DNA from: Saprospiraceae bacterium UBA1994
GTDB taxonomy: Bacteria > Bacteroidota > Bacteroidia > Chitinophagales > Saprospiraceae
DNA length: 64,000 nt
NCBI GenBank assembly: GCA_002335865.1
Contig: DDCY01000007.1
Span: 43,615-107,614, forward strand
Direction of reading: 5' to 3'
Shown here: positions 37,674-45,142 of the stretch, piece after piece
How positions within the stretch are numbered: the first letter of the stretch is position 1
Layout of the letters: every line of letters begins with the position of its first letter
The notes under the pieces: generated by a model
The model's input: only the letters and a program-made list of their open reading frames with translations
Databases searched by the model: none
Told to the model about the DNA's origin: nothing
Made by a program: the position numbers and the translations under genes

Positions 37674-38186
37674 TAAACTATTATCCGTCAAGAAGTTGTA
37701 GACTTAAAACTACTATCTCTTAATAGGCTAAAAACGTACAAACTTCATAAAGCTCAATTTTCGACTACTAGCAAAGTATCAGATTAATTGTCAAGGTAGA
37801 AAGTTATAACTTTTGTGTTCTCATATAATTCGATAGCAATCGTAACAACAAGAATTACTACATTAATATAATTTGTACTGTAGTTAATGTATACAAATTC
37901 AACATGTATCCTATGCTATCAAGGCAATGCATAGAACTAATACAAGCCATAGATTTATTCTTACTCATTTCATTTATATATGAGCGATATATTCAATTAG
38001 TTATTTAATTGTTTCAGAGTAAAGATTTTAATAGTAATAGGGCATAAAGAAAACTATCTTAGCAATACAATAGCAATAGTTCTCGCTATACTCTACTTAA
38101 CATAATATTAATTATAGGAAAATATTAGGTGGGTACCAGAGTATTGATGATCTGTATGATATAGTAAATGAATAAAGTAAATAATA
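37674..38186. other. Gene-free AT-rich gap before pyrC
   Basis: No supported gene. It may have held the 5' end of the hydrolase pseudogene, now unrecognisable. Confidence 0.45.
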
Positions 38187-39530
38187 CTATCTAGTAAATG
38201 TTAAACGCTCACCACATCCTTGACGGAAAAGTTGAGTCTTATAATCATAGACGATTTTTCCATTCACAATGGTATTGACATTCTTTCCTTTGAATGTTTT
38301 TCCTTCTAGTGGAGACCAACCACATTTATAAGCAATATTATCTGGCGCTACCGTAAATTCTAAATCAGGATCTATGATAGCAATATCCGCTTTGTAACCT
38401 TCATCTATATATCCACGATTTCCTATCTGAAAACAAATGGCTGGTGTATGACACATCTTCTCAACGATCTGCTCTAGAGTAAATAAACCATCTTGATACA
38501 TGTCTAACATTATGTTAAGTGCGTGTTGGACTAATGGTAATCCAGCTGGCGCATGGCTATAAGGTCTTTCTTTCTCTTCTAAAGTATGTGGCGCGTGATC
38601 CGTAGCGATAATGTCTATGGTGCCATCTATTACAGCTGCGCGTATCGCGTCTCTATTATGCGCTGCTTTTATTGCTGGATTACATTTAATCTTATTACCC
38701 AATCTAGAATAATCATCCGCAGTAAAGTACATATGATGAACACATGCTTCACTAGTAATAAGTTTTTCAGCTAGTGGGATCTTGTTTGTAAATAGTGCTA
38801 TCTCCTCCGCTGTACTTATATGTAGGATGTGAAGTCTTGTATTGTGCTTCTTTGCTAGAGTTGATGCAAGAGTTGATGATATGAGGCATCCTTCCGTATT
38901 TCGAATCAATGGATGATGTGTAGCACTCAGATTATCACCATATTTTTCTTGAAATGCAGCCATATTGGTTCTTATCGTAGCTTCATCTTCACAATGTGTA
39001 GCGATCAACATATCTACATTGGAAAATATATTGTTAAGGACTTTCTCATTATCCACAAGCATATTACCCGTACTAGAACCCATAAACACCTTTACACCGC
39101 AGACATTCTGTGGATTAGTCTTGAGTACATCTTCAATATTTTCATTAGATGCACCCATAAAGAAGCTATAATTGCTGTAAGCAGATCTATATGCCATATC
39201 ATACTTATCTTGAAGCAGCTCTTGCGTCAGAGCTGATGGCCTAGTATTAGGCATTTCCATGAATGTAGTAACACCACCAGCAATAGCTGCACGAGATTCG
39301 CTCGCGATATCCGCCTTATACGTCATTCCTGGCTCTCTGAAATGCACTTGATCATCAATGATCCCTGGAATCACCCATTTTCCTGTAGCATCGATTACGG
39401 TATCTGCCTCTATGTCAATTGTAGAAGCTATTTTCTCAATACGATCATTCTTGATGAAAATATCACCGGAAGAAACGACTCCCCTATTTATGATTTGGCC
39501 ATTTTTGATTAATAATGTTGAACTAGGCAT
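38187..39530 (-). CDS. pyrC: Dihydroorotase
   Basis: Amidohydrolase of pyrimidine synthesis that interconverts carbamoyl-aspartate and dihydroorotate. Typical elements are DDQVHFREPG (59-68), VKVFMGSSTGNML with the carboxylated-Lys position, ATHCED, LHILHIST and IIATDHAPHT. The first metal motif, normally HxH, reads Gln61-Val-His63. I recall this DDQVHFREPG form in other Bacteroidota homologues. The 447 residues and C-terminal GWSPLEGKTFKGK are normal for class I enzymes. A dihydroorotase-like relative such as an allantoinase cannot be fully excluded. It stands alone. Confidence 0.88.
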   Translation of the reverse strand: MPSSTLLIKNGQIINRGVVSSGDIFIKNDRIEKIASTIDIEADTVIDATGKWVIPGIIDDQVHFREPGMTYKADIASESRAAIAGGVTTFMEMPNTRPSALTQELLQDKYDMAYRSAYSNYSFFMGASNENIEDVLKTNPQNVCGVKVFMGSSTGNMLVDNEKVLNNIFSNVDMLIATHCEDEATIRTNMAAFQEKYGDNLSATHHPLIRNTEGCLISSTLASTLAKKHNTRLHILHISTAEEIALFTNKIPLAEKLITSEACVHHMYFTADDYSRLGNKIKCNPAIKAAHNRDAIRAAVIDGTIDIIATDHAPHTLEEKERPYSHAPAGLPLVQHALNIMLDMYQDGLFTLEQIVEKMCHTPAICFQIGNRGYIDEGYKADIAIIDPDLEFTVAPDNIAYKCGWSPLEGKTFKGKNVNTIVNGKIVYDYKTQLFRQGCGERLTFTR

Positions 39531-39614
39531 AGCTAAATATTGTTTTAAGATTTTGGCAATTATGCGAAAAATACAAACTGATGTTTGGAATTCCGCAGAA
39601 AATTAAATAACAGA

Positions 39615-40172
39615 CTAATTCAATTTAGTTAATTTATTTTTTGCAAGTTTTTTTAATTTTTTCCCTACGGCTAGTTCCGAAAAAAATGCAAGACATTGAG
39701 AGTCGTTAGTTTTCTTAATTATATTAAGAAGCAATCGATTGTCTTTATATTTTACTTTATAATCATAGCATAATTTAAATAGAGCTGGAGACATTCTCTC
39801 GCGATTCACTCTTCTGGTTAAAACCTCTCTTGTTATTAATTTTTCAGTCCATTCACCAAATTGAGGTAATTTAAGTTTTATAATTTCAAACTGTTCATCT
39901 GATATCTTGTCGGAAACAAATAGATCTTTGATTGCTGATCCAGACATACGATCATTTTTATCATCCGTACATAACAGTATAAAGTTATTTACCTCTTCAT
40001 TGTTAAGCGCTTCCCTTCCTTTTAGCCAGTTCACAAATGAATTATATCGATAATGTTCAACTGGTTTACCACCTTCTTTTTCAAACTCAGCAATCTGCTT
40101 AGACAGAATCTCCTCAGTTAAAAAACCGTAGTCAATCCATTTTTTTGTATATCCTAGTTTCAATATATCCAT
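39615..40172 (-). CDS. Hypothetical protein
   Basis: A 185-residue, mostly helical, charged protein with no signal peptide, membrane segment or recognised motif. The C-terminus is strongly basic (GKKLKKLAKNKLTKLN), suggesting nucleic-acid contact, but this is only composition. It ends 84 bases before the pyrC start on the same strand. Confidence 0.55.
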   Translation of the reverse strand: MDILKLGYTKKWIDYGFLTEEILSKQIAEFEKEGGKPVEHYRYNSFVNWLKGREALNNEEVNNFILLCTDDKNDRMSGSAIKDLFVSDKISDEQFEIIKLKLPQFGEWTEKLITREVLTRRVNRERMSPALFKLCYDYKVKYKDNRLLLNIIKKTNDSQCLAFFSELAVGKKLKKLAKNKLTKLN

Positions 40173-40776
40173 ATAGTATAAGTTGTTGTTACTCTACTGA
40201 AATGTAAGCTAACCGGAAAGATAGTATATTATTCGATATAGAGATAAGTCTTATTGTCATCCAATCAGTGCAAAAAGCAATGAATCAAATCTGATTAAAA
40301 AATATTTTATCTCAGTTGACACCATACAGTGATATTCTATTTTTTACAGCTTAGATGCTTTAATTTTCATTCAATATCAATTTACAATATTCTTTTGAAC
40401 AACTTTATTTTATACTCTGATAATATTCGCATTGTTTTTTTAGATACGGATCTGTATTTTGTCTTAGAAGTATGATTAAGGATAACAAAAAATATGTACG
40501 CCATTTATCTCGTAATAACTATTTTAAAAAATTGGGCAATAATTTTTTTTTAGCCTTACTTTATTAAATTAATTTCTCTGTGATTTTAAATGGATACATG
40601 GAATTATCTGATGTGTGGCCTTACAGATTTTAATTTTTCCTCAAGCATGAGTCCTAGCTTCATGTGGAGTGCGATGACCTATTATCGTTTTCCAGAACTA
40701 ATTATCTCAGTCCTAAAAGACAAATACTCGCATTTAAAGTTATCCAAATAATCTATTAGATTACAGGTACTAAACA
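40173..40776. other. Gene-free AT-rich gap before purK
   Basis: No supported gene in about 600 bases. A short minus-strand stretch around 40640-40690 reads GHRTPHEARTHA in one frame, faintly like the end of an IS3-type transposase, but it is too short to call. Confidence 0.45.
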
Positions 40777-40784
40777 TATCTTTG
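40777..40784 (+). promoter_or_regulatory. -7 box candidate for purK-purE
   Basis: TATCTTTG matches TAnnTTTG exactly and lies 32 bases before the TTG start of purK. Confidence 0.45.
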
Positions 40785-40816
40785 CATTACAAAAGATTAA
40801 ACATAGAATATAACTC

Positions 40817-41968
40817 TTGAGCTATACAAATCAAAAAATAGGTGTCCTCGGTGGAGGTCAATTAGGTAAAATGCTAGGCCAATCCGCATCTATGATGGGT
40901 CTACATATGCATGTACTAGATACTGACAAGTCATTTCCTGCTGCTGCATCCTGTATGACATTTACAGAAGGATCTTTCAAAGACTATGATACTATCATGG
41001 CTTTTGCTGCAGATAAAGACATCATAACTGTAGAAATCGAATTGGTAAATACTGATGCTTTGTACGATTTAGAAAAGCAGGGCAAAAAGGTATATCCACA
41101 GCCACACCTACTCGATATGATCAAGGATAAAGGTTTGCAAAAGCAATTTTATCAAGAACGATGCTTGGTGACTTCCGATTTTGTATTGGCTGCCGACGCT
41201 AGTGAGATCAAGCAATGGGTGTTAGATGGTAAACTTGCTATACCATTTGTGCAAAAAGCGAGAACGGATGGCTACGATGGTCGAGGTGTACATATCGTAA
41301 GGAGTTTATCCGATTTACAAGACTTGTTAGATGTCAAATCAATCATAGAACCCTTAGTAGATATCGACAGAGAGATCGCTGTAATCGTTGCTCGAAATCC
41401 GCAAGGTGACATATCGTCATTTCCTGTGGTGGATATGGAATTTCACCCTACTGCTAACTTAGTAGAGTATTTATTTTCACCATCAAGAGTAAGCGAAGAA
41501 ATCCAAACAAAGGCTATCTTTTTGGCAGAGTCGATAGCCAAAGAGATGAAGATAATCGGACTATTAGCTGTAGAATTGTTTCTCACTAAGGATAATGAAT
41601 TACTGATCAACGAAGTAGCTCCTCGTCCTCACAATAGTGGCCACCATACGATAGAAGCCAATATCACCTCTCAATATGAGCAACATCTCAGAGCGATATT
41701 AAGTATGCCTCTTGGCGATACTGCACTGATACAATCTGCGGCAATGGTCAACCTATTAGGTGCTCCAGAACATACTGGAGAAGCACATTACGAAAACATC
41801 GATGAGTGCCTTGCTACCTCAGGAGCACACATACATCTATATGGCAAAAGTACAACGAAACCTTTCCGTAAGATGGGGCATGCAACTATCGTAGACAAAG
41901 ATCTAGATAAGGCAATTGAAAAAGCTACATTTGTGAAAGATACTCTTAAAATCATCGCTAAAATATAA
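40817..41968 (+). CDS. purK: N5-carboxyaminoimidazole ribonucleotide synthase
   Basis: ATP-grasp enzyme of purine synthesis that carboxylates AIR to N5-CAIR. The N-terminus has VLGGGQLGKMLGQSASMMG, followed by the ATP-grasp signatures KARTDGYDGRGVH and the metal-binding NEVAPRPHNSGH. A TAA lies two codons upstream, and the only start in frame before the GGGQLGKM motif is the TTG at 40817, so a TTG start is well supported. The 383-residue length is normal. The purE start lies 3 bases after its stop, giving the standard purK-purE pair whose products act in succession. Confidence 0.95.
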   Translation: MSYTNQKIGVLGGGQLGKMLGQSASMMGLHMHVLDTDKSFPAAASCMTFTEGSFKDYDTIMAFAADKDIITVEIELVNTDALYDLEKQGKKVYPQPHLLDMIKDKGLQKQFYQERCLVTSDFVLAADASEIKQWVLDGKLAIPFVQKARTDGYDGRGVHIVRSLSDLQDLLDVKSIIEPLVDIDREIAVIVARNPQGDISSFPVVDMEFHPTANLVEYLFSPSRVSEEIQTKAIFLAESIAKEMKIIGLLAVELFLTKDNELLINEVAPRPHNSGHHTIEANITSQYEQHLRAILSMPLGDTALIQSAAMVNLLGAPEHTGEAHYENIDECLATSGAHIHLYGKSTTKPFRKMGHATIVDKDLDKAIEKATFVKDTLKIIAKI

Positions 41969-41971
41969 TTC

Positions 41972-42472
41972 ATGAGTAAAGCAAAAGTCGGAATCATAAT
42001 GGGGTCAGACTCTGATCTACCCGTAATGCAACCAGCAGCTGAGTTCTTATCAAAGTTGGGTATCGATTTTGAGATGACCGTAGTATCTGCTCATCGAACG
42101 CCAGACCGCATGTTTGAATATGCGAGAGCGGCAAGAGCTAATGGAATCAATGTAATAATAGCCGGAGCTGGAGGAGCAGCACATCTACCTGGCATGGTAG
42201 CATCACTTACTACCCTACCAGTAATCGGTGTACCTATCAAGTCCTCTAATAGTATCGATGGTTGGGATAGTATTTTATCCATACTACAAATGCCAAATGG
42301 TATTCCTGTAGCAACGGTAGCCCTTAATGGCGCTAAGAATGCAGGCATATTATCAGCTTCAATAATTGGGGCTTTTGATGAAGATGTCGCCCAAAATATG
42401 GAGCGCTATAAAAATGATATGGTGAAGACTGTGTTAATCAAAGCCAAGAACGTAGAAGAAAATAATGGCTAG
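41972..42472 (+). CDS. purE: N5-carboxyaminoimidazole ribonucleotide mutase
   Basis: Class I PurE, which converts N5-CAIR to CAIR without cofactor. Motifs: GIIMGSDSDLPVM near the N-terminus, SAHRTPDRMFEYA, and AGAGGAAHLPGMVA with the active-site His region. The 166-residue protein forms an octamer in known relatives. It directly follows purK, which makes its substrate. Confidence 0.97.
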   Translation: MSKAKVGIIMGSDSDLPVMQPAAEFLSKLGIDFEMTVVSAHRTPDRMFEYARAARANGINVIIAGAGGAAHLPGMVASLTTLPVIGVPIKSSNSIDGWDSILSILQMPNGIPVATVALNGAKNAGILSASIIGAFDEDVAQNMERYKNDMVKTVLIKAKNVEENNG

Positions 42473-42507
42473 TCGTTACTAATTTATAATATTAAATTTC
42501 TTTCTAA

Positions 42508-42693
42508 GGCGAAGTATTTAGATACCAAAGTCTTCGACTTCAAGATGTATCTCGTAACAAAGAATGGAAAATCATACACGTAGATATCAAAGTAAAGCAA
42601 AACAATATCGATGAAATAAAAGTACTTACAAGGGCTAACTACAAAGAAAATGTAGTTTTTATCGACAATCTGAAAGTATCTATAATCGAATAG
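42508..42693 (+). pseudogene. Truncated C-terminal fragment after purE
   Basis: An open frame of 61 codons with no start codon: a stop at 42505-42507 is directly upstream and there is no ATG. It reads like the C-terminal part of a membrane-anchored protein (FRYQSLRLQDVSRNKEWK, then NVVFIDNLKVSIIE, stop). I recall similar endings in Bacteroidota polysaccharide-synthesis proteins but cannot name the family. It lies 35 bases after purE and looks like the relic of a deleted gene. Confidence 0.5.
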
Positions 42694-42710
42694 TGTTTAG
42701 AACTAGTAAG

Positions 42711-42878
42711 TTATGCTTGAAGCTCCTCGATTTGCTTGGCAACTTCTTCCGCTTCTGCCCTTTTAGCATCACTTGCGCTTCTATCTGTAGTAGATAGGCG
42801 AAATGATTCTTCCATTAGCTTTTTGTATTCAGCTTGAAGCTTGTCTATTGGTGATTTCTTTTTGAATAGTCCGAACAT
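42711..42878 (-). CDS. Lacal_2735 family small protein
   Basis: A 55-residue cytoplasmic protein. It begins MFGLFKKKSPIDKLQAEYKK and ends in a charged helix (AEAEEVAKQIEELQA), with LSTTDRSASDAKRAEA between. This is the pattern of the Lacal_2735 family, short helical proteins of Bacteroidota with no known function. A basic Phe/Lys N-terminus suggests membrane or nucleic-acid contact. It is below the usual minimum gene length. A TAA at 42711-42713 ends it. It lies between two gene remnants. Confidence 0.85.
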   Translation of the reverse strand: MFGLFKKKSPIDKLQAEYKKLMEESFRLSTTDRSASDAKRAEAEEVAKQIEELQA

Positions 42879-42979
42879 AGTTTTATAAGTTGTATGTAGT
42901 AAACCACAACTGAATAGAATGGTTTAATAAAAAACGATATCAATTAAAACTAGTTAAATCATATTCTGCACAGATATAA

Positions 42980-43466
42980 TCAAGACCTTTTCTTAACACT
43001 CCATATAATAACTAACTATCCTACGACCACACCATCAAACATCCTTCCGATAGTTCTCATATTGATGATTTGAGGCTCACCAGTTCGTTCTGCATCATTG
43101 ATTGCATTTTGGGTCTTATGCCCATCTTCATAAGTATAAGTAATAGCACTTATTGCTTTTTTAGTAAACTTAGCATTGAAGTCAATCACTAACATGCTCT
43201 AGCTACCTCTACCTCTATGCATGGCATCCAACATGAGACCAGTTGAGATCTCCCCCACGCCACATTGTGGGGCAAAATAAATAGATTTGACTAGATTCTG
43301 TGTAGACCATCTATGTGGTACGTAAATCTCACATCGTTCAGAGTCAATTGCTATTACTTTATCTCTCTAAAAAAGTATAAAAAAACTTTTTGAACATAGC
43401 AAACTTAAACTTCAAAGGATTCAATACTTCATTATCATATTGTTGTCCTAAATGCGTAAATGTCAT
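42980..43466 (-). pseudogene. DUF4442 hotdog thioesterase-like pseudogene
   Basis: The minus strand carries an almost complete DUF4442 protein in two frames. From an ATG at 43466: MTFTHLGQQYDNEVLNPLKF ... AMFKKFF, then a frameshift. In the next frame: VPHRWSTQNLVKSIYFAPQ, GEISTGLMLDAMHRGRGS, a TAG at 43199-43201, SMLVIDFNAKFTKKA, ERTGEPQ, a second TAG at 43016-43018, WSVKKRS and TGA at 42980-42982. The match to the family (SIYFA, ELSTG, SMLV, ARFTKKA, C-terminal TWS) is extensive. One frameshift and two amber codons make it non-functional as read. Its length, about 162 codons, equals a normal member. Confidence 0.82.
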
Positions 43467-43558
43467 ATGTAGCGAGATTATATTAGAGATATACTAATAA
43501 TAACACAAAATTAAACTCAAGCTCTAATTTTTTAGCTATCTCTAAAGACAAGAAAAGT

Positions 43559-43566
43559 TATCTTTG
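43559..43566 (+). promoter_or_regulatory. -7 box candidate for the CBS gene
   Basis: TATCTTTG, an exact TAnnTTTG match, ends 21 bases before the ATG at 43588. A TTG inside this box could also be read as a start, but the ATG fits the family better. Confidence 0.5.
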
Positions 43567-43587
43567 TACCCAATACTAAAATGTAAT

Positions 43588-44946
43588 ATGGATTATAAAA
43601 ACAACATCCTTGAAACTATAGGAAACACACCGTTAGTAAAACTTGAAAAGACCGTCTCAGACGTAAATGCCTTAGTACTTGCTAAAGTTGAAACATTCAA
43701 CCCTGGACATTCCACTAAGGATAGAATGGCGCTCAAAATGTTAGAAGTAGCCGAAGCTGAAGGTAAAATTAAGCCAGGTGGTACAATAATCGAATGCACT
43801 TCCGGTAATACAGGAATGGGATTAGCTCTTGCGGCATGTGTCAAAGGGTATAAAACGATACTTACAACGAGCGATAAACAATCTCAAGAGAAATTTGATA
43901 TACTAAGAGCGGTAGGAGCAGAAGTAATAGTATGCCCGACTAACGTTGCTCCAGACGATCCGAAATCTTATTATTCTGTAGCAGAAAAACTAAGTAAAGA
44001 AATACCTAATTCGGTATGGCTCAATCAATATGACAATCTCGCCAACAGGCAGGCGCATTACGAAAGTACTGGACCAGAAATCTGGAAGCAGACAGATGGT
44101 AAAATTACCCACTTTGTAGTTGGTGTAGGTACTGGAGGAACTATATCTGGTGTAGGTAAATATCTCAAAGAACAGAATCCTAATATTAAGATTTGGGGAA
44201 TAGATACTTACGGATCAGTATTCAAAAAATATCATGAAACTGGTGAATTTGATGAAAAGGAAATCTATTCTTATATCACAGAAGGAATAGGAGAAGATAT
44301 ACTACCGAAGAATGTTGACTTCGACCTTATCGATCATTTTGAAAAAGTATCAGACAAAGATGGAGCTGTACTAGCTAGAAGATTAGCCAAAGAAGAAGGA
44401 TTATTACTGGGTTATAGTGCAGGCTCAGCATTGGGTGGAATACTCCAGATGAAAGATCAACTCTCTGAGGATGATGTAGTAGTTGTATTATTTCACGATC
44501 ACGGAAGTAGGTATATTGGTAAAATCTACAACGATGATTGGATGAAAGAGCGTGGATGGTTAGAAGTGGATCTTACTGTTAAGAATTTGATCAATGGAAA
44601 GCATTCAGATAATTTCATATCTATAGATCGTACAGAGAAAGCAAGAGCAGTACTCACGCTGATGAAGGAGCATGATTTATCTCAGCTTCCTGTAGTGGAA
44701 GGTGATGAGGTGCACGGATCTATCACTCAGAGTGCACTACTGGAGTTTATACTAAGCAACCCTATGAAGAATAGCAATAAAGCGATATCCGAAATTATGG
44801 GTAATGCATTCCCTATTGTAGATGCAGATATGAGTGTCAAAGAATTGAACAAATATATATCTAAAAGTAATCCTGCCGTAATAACAAAGGATGAATCTGG
44901 TAAGATGCATATAATTACGCAGTACGATATTATACAAGCGTTGTAA
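43588..44946 (+). CDS. Cystathionine beta-synthase-like PLP enzyme with CBS domains
   Basis: A fold-type II PLP enzyme condensing serine (or O-acetylserine/homocysteine partners) in sulfur amino-acid metabolism. After my chosen ATG the protein is MDYKNNILETIGNTPLVKLE; the PLP lysine is Lys44 in NPGHSTKDRMA, and the cofactor loop is TSGNTGMG. GVGTGGTISGVGKYL follows. Two CBS domains occupy the C-terminal 120 residues (about 330-453), as in regulated cystathionine beta-synthases. The 453-residue length fits. Cysteine synthase would lack the CBS pair. It is monocistronic with a bidirectional terminator. Confidence 0.9.
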   Translation: MDYKNNILETIGNTPLVKLEKTVSDVNALVLAKVETFNPGHSTKDRMALKMLEVAEAEGKIKPGGTIIECTSGNTGMGLALAACVKGYKTILTTSDKQSQEKFDILRAVGAEVIVCPTNVAPDDPKSYYSVAEKLSKEIPNSVWLNQYDNLANRQAHYESTGPEIWKQTDGKITHFVVGVGTGGTISGVGKYLKEQNPNIKIWGIDTYGSVFKKYHETGEFDEKEIYSYITEGIGEDILPKNVDFDLIDHFEKVSDKDGAVLARRLAKEEGLLLGYSAGSALGGILQMKDQLSEDDVVVVLFHDHGSRYIGKIYNDDWMKERGWLEVDLTVKNLINGKHSDNFISIDRTEKARAVLTLMKEHDLSQLPVVEGDEVHGSITQSALLEFILSNPMKNSNKAISEIMGNAFPIVDADMSVKELNKYISKSNPAVITKDESGKMHIITQYDIIQAL

Positions 44947-44975
44947 ATACTTGTCAAGATTATCAAAGGATAAAT

Positions 44976-45014
44976 AAAAATGCCCTCAAAATTTTAAACT
45001 TGAAGGCATTTTTT
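44976..45014. terminator. Bidirectional terminator between CBS and a TonB-dependent receptor
   Basis: AAAATGCC plus TCAA pairs with TTGA plus GGCATTTT, with one mismatch, across a loop of about 10 bases; A and T runs lie on either side. It serves both convergent genes. Confidence 0.8.
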
Positions 45015-45142
45015 AGGATAATTAATTGTTGCCGTAATGGTACGCACACATACTTAGAACAAAGTTTACTTCTGACCTTGATCTTATTTAAGTTGTCGCC
45101 TTATTTGTCTTTACTTGATCTTGATTCTTGAACATGAACTTT

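Noticed and set aside
40640..40700. Minus-strand frame reading GHRTPHEARTHA, faintly like the end of an IS3-family transposase.
   Set aside because: Only about a dozen codons, no inverted repeats and no upstream transposase sequence; alternative frames are also open here.
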